Below, in pieces: positions 40,175 through 41,284 of a DNA stretch of 41,284 nucleotides (position 1 is its first letter; each line of letters opens with the position of its first letter). Location: contig CAZAJB010000015.1 of assembly GCA_964485345.1 (NCBI GenBank), positions 1 to 41,284 on the forward strand. The letters are read 5' to 3'. The notes beneath the pieces were generated by a model. That model was not told where the DNA came from and ran no database searches. It saw only the letters and a list, made by a program, of their open reading frames with translations. The translations under genes were made by a program, and so were the position numbers. The stretch is from UBA5420 sp964485345 (GTDB lineage Bacteria > Bacillota > Limnochordia > Darwinibacteriales > Darwinibacteriaceae).

Positions 40175-41209
40175 ATGAAACGGAATGTTCAACGTGTGGT
40201 TTTGGTGTTGTGTTTCGCTCTGCTCATGCAAGGTTGCAGTGGAGGGGTCGGGGCAGCTAACAAGGTACCGAAAATTGACAGCGTAACGCCCTCAGCAAAT
40301 CAGGCACTGCAAGTGGCTGTTTCAGATGAATTGTCTTTCAGTCTTATCGCCACGGATCCCGATGGTGACCCCCTTCATTATTCCTGGAGTCAAACAGGTC
40401 CCGGCGATCTATTGACCACAAATGAGTCTCAAGCGATATGGAAAGCAGCGCAGACTGGAACGGCGAGTGTACAGGTTGTTGTAACAGACGGTAAGGGAGG
40501 AACCGCTTCTCACACCTGGCGGATCCAAATCAGCGAAAATCAAGCCCAGGATGTAGTGGGCGTTTATCTAGCTCACCGAAACAACTGGCCATGGGGTGAA
40601 TTCATGGCACCATACTGGATGGTCTTACATAACGATGGGACGGTTTATTACTGTCTTCCCCTAGAGGGTTTGGACAGCTTCGATAGAGCCAAGAGCAAGA
40701 TCGAAGAAAATGAAGACTGGGGTTTCTATCAGATTCATGGCAACACAGGCACTTTCACCCGAGAAAGCTATCCAGATCAGTCGGTGGAGGTTGATTCCCA
40801 AGGAAACATCTTGCGAGATGACTCTACTTACCGTAAGGTTAATTCTGTGAATGGGTTGACACTCGAGGGCTCATGGACCTTCCACATTGTAACCATCGAT
40901 GCGTTGGATCCTGACGTCTATCCAACCTACAAGCCCATCATCACCTTTTCAGCCAATGGTACCTTTGTCGATCAGGGCCTCTTCAAAGCCGACTACATCC
41001 TCATACCTGAAGATTATGGTGATCCAGGCCGTGACGCAGCAATTGAGCCTGGTCAAGGATGGTATGAGATAAAGAACTACACGCTCTTCTTACATTACGA
41101 AGATGGAAGGGTTCGTAAGGTAGGGTTTTGTCCCTATTATGGAGAGCAGCAACTGGAATACCCTATCCGTCTCTATTTCGGCCGTACTCCCATGTATCGG
41201 ATGGAGTAA
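40175..41209 (+). CDS. Lipoprotein with PKD/Ig-like domain
   Basis: 344 aa from ATG 40175 (AGGAGG 8 nt upstream). Signal peptide with lipobox LMQGC (Cys21). Residues about 35-125 resemble a PKD/cadherin-like repeat (SLIATDPDGDPLHYSWSQTG, then VVVTDGKGGTASHTW), a cell-surface binding module. The remaining ~220 residues (MVLHNDGTVYYC, NTGTFTRESYP, ITFSANGTFVDQG) show lipocalin-like beta-strand repeats typical of copper-resistance/NlpE-like or META-type extracellular proteins, but I recognise no specific family. Function unknown. Followed by a strong terminator. Confidence 0.8.
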   Translation: MKRNVQRVVLVLCFALLMQGCSGGVGAANKVPKIDSVTPSANQALQVAVSDELSFSLIATDPDGDPLHYSWSQTGPGDLLTTNESQAIWKAAQTGTASVQVVVTDGKGGTASHTWRIQISENQAQDVVGVYLAHRNNWPWGEFMAPYWMVLHNDGTVYYCLPLEGLDSFDRAKSKIEENEDWGFYQIHGNTGTFTRESYPDQSVEVDSQGNILRDDSTYRKVNSVNGLTLEGSWTFHIVTIDALDPDVYPTYKPIITFSANGTFVDQGLFKADYILIPEDYGDPGRDAAIEPGQGWYEIKNYTLFLHYEDGRVRKVGFCPYYGEQQLEYPIRLYFGRTPMYRME

Positions 41210-41244
41210 TGAGTTCTCCCTAATGACCCATTCAAACGCCTGTT

Positions 41245-41284
41245 AAGACCTCTTTAGAGGACAGACCTCTGAAGGGGTCTTTTT
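41245..41284 (+). terminator. Intrinsic terminator of the lipoprotein gene
   Basis: 16-bp fully paired stem AAGACCTCTTTAGAGG (41245-41260) / CCTCTGAAGGGGTCTT (41266-41281) with three G-U pairs, loop ACAGA, and a T run at the window end. Confidence 0.9.

Overview
The window looks like chromosomal DNA of an anaerobic Gram-positive bacterium (Bacillota, Clostridia or Limnochordia type). Reasons: strong AGGAGG-type ribosome binding sites, frequent GTG/TTG starts, GTGA/ATGA stop-start overlaps, several U-tailed intrinsic terminators, an ECF-type vitamin/cofactor importer, PadR/HAAS and SPFH/TPM pairs of Bacillota type, and a selenocysteine, NuoEFG-like formate dehydrogenase. Lineage is inferred from gene content, not from a marker gene.

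Layout. 1-321: start of a leftward gene cut by the window edge. 592-3878: three-gene membrane-stress operon (SPFH protein with zinc ribbons, zinc-ribbon membrane protein, TPM-domain protein), resembling the ydjG-ydjH-ydjI part of the Bacillus ydjFGHI operon but without a PspA gene. 4002-7045: oligoendopeptidase F, a degenerate family I pyrophosphatase-like protein, and PlsC acyltransferase. 7180-9516: PfkB-type KDG kinase and a uronate-isomerase-like protein (hexuronate catabolism). 9743-16717, leftward: cell-wall amino-sugar salvage operon (sugar-binding protein, two permeases, NagZ, AnmK, serine hydrolase). 17018-17729: frameshifted PIG-L deacetylase. 17747-20243: structured leader RNA, CheW and a chemoreceptor. 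20411-24476: catalase, a small P-loop kinase, a zinc-ribbon membrane protein, and a PadR/HAAS-domain pair with an exact palindromic operator inside its promoter. 24550-25686: isoaspartyl dipeptidase.

25758-37021 is the most interesting block. It holds an ECF S component, a membrane-anchored sulfite-oxidase-fold protein with no cysteine, two ECF ATPases, EcfT, a MobB with a four-cysteine Fe-S-type tail, a small APH/Bud32-like kinase, then formate dehydrogenase (NuoE-like, NuoF-like, selenocysteine FdhA), MobA and FdhD. I read it as a Mo/W-pterin cofactor supply module next to the enzyme that uses the cofactor. The ECF substrate is unknown.

37076-41284: Xaa-Pro aminopeptidase, tRNA-Arg(UCG) with its own promoter and terminator, mobile-element debris (tyrosine recombinase and ISL3-type transposase fragments), and a lipoprotein with a PKD-like domain. 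A dispersed ~35-45 bp GC-rich palindromic repeat occurs three times (near 378, 9721 and 24503). No CRISPR array or rRNA gene was seen.
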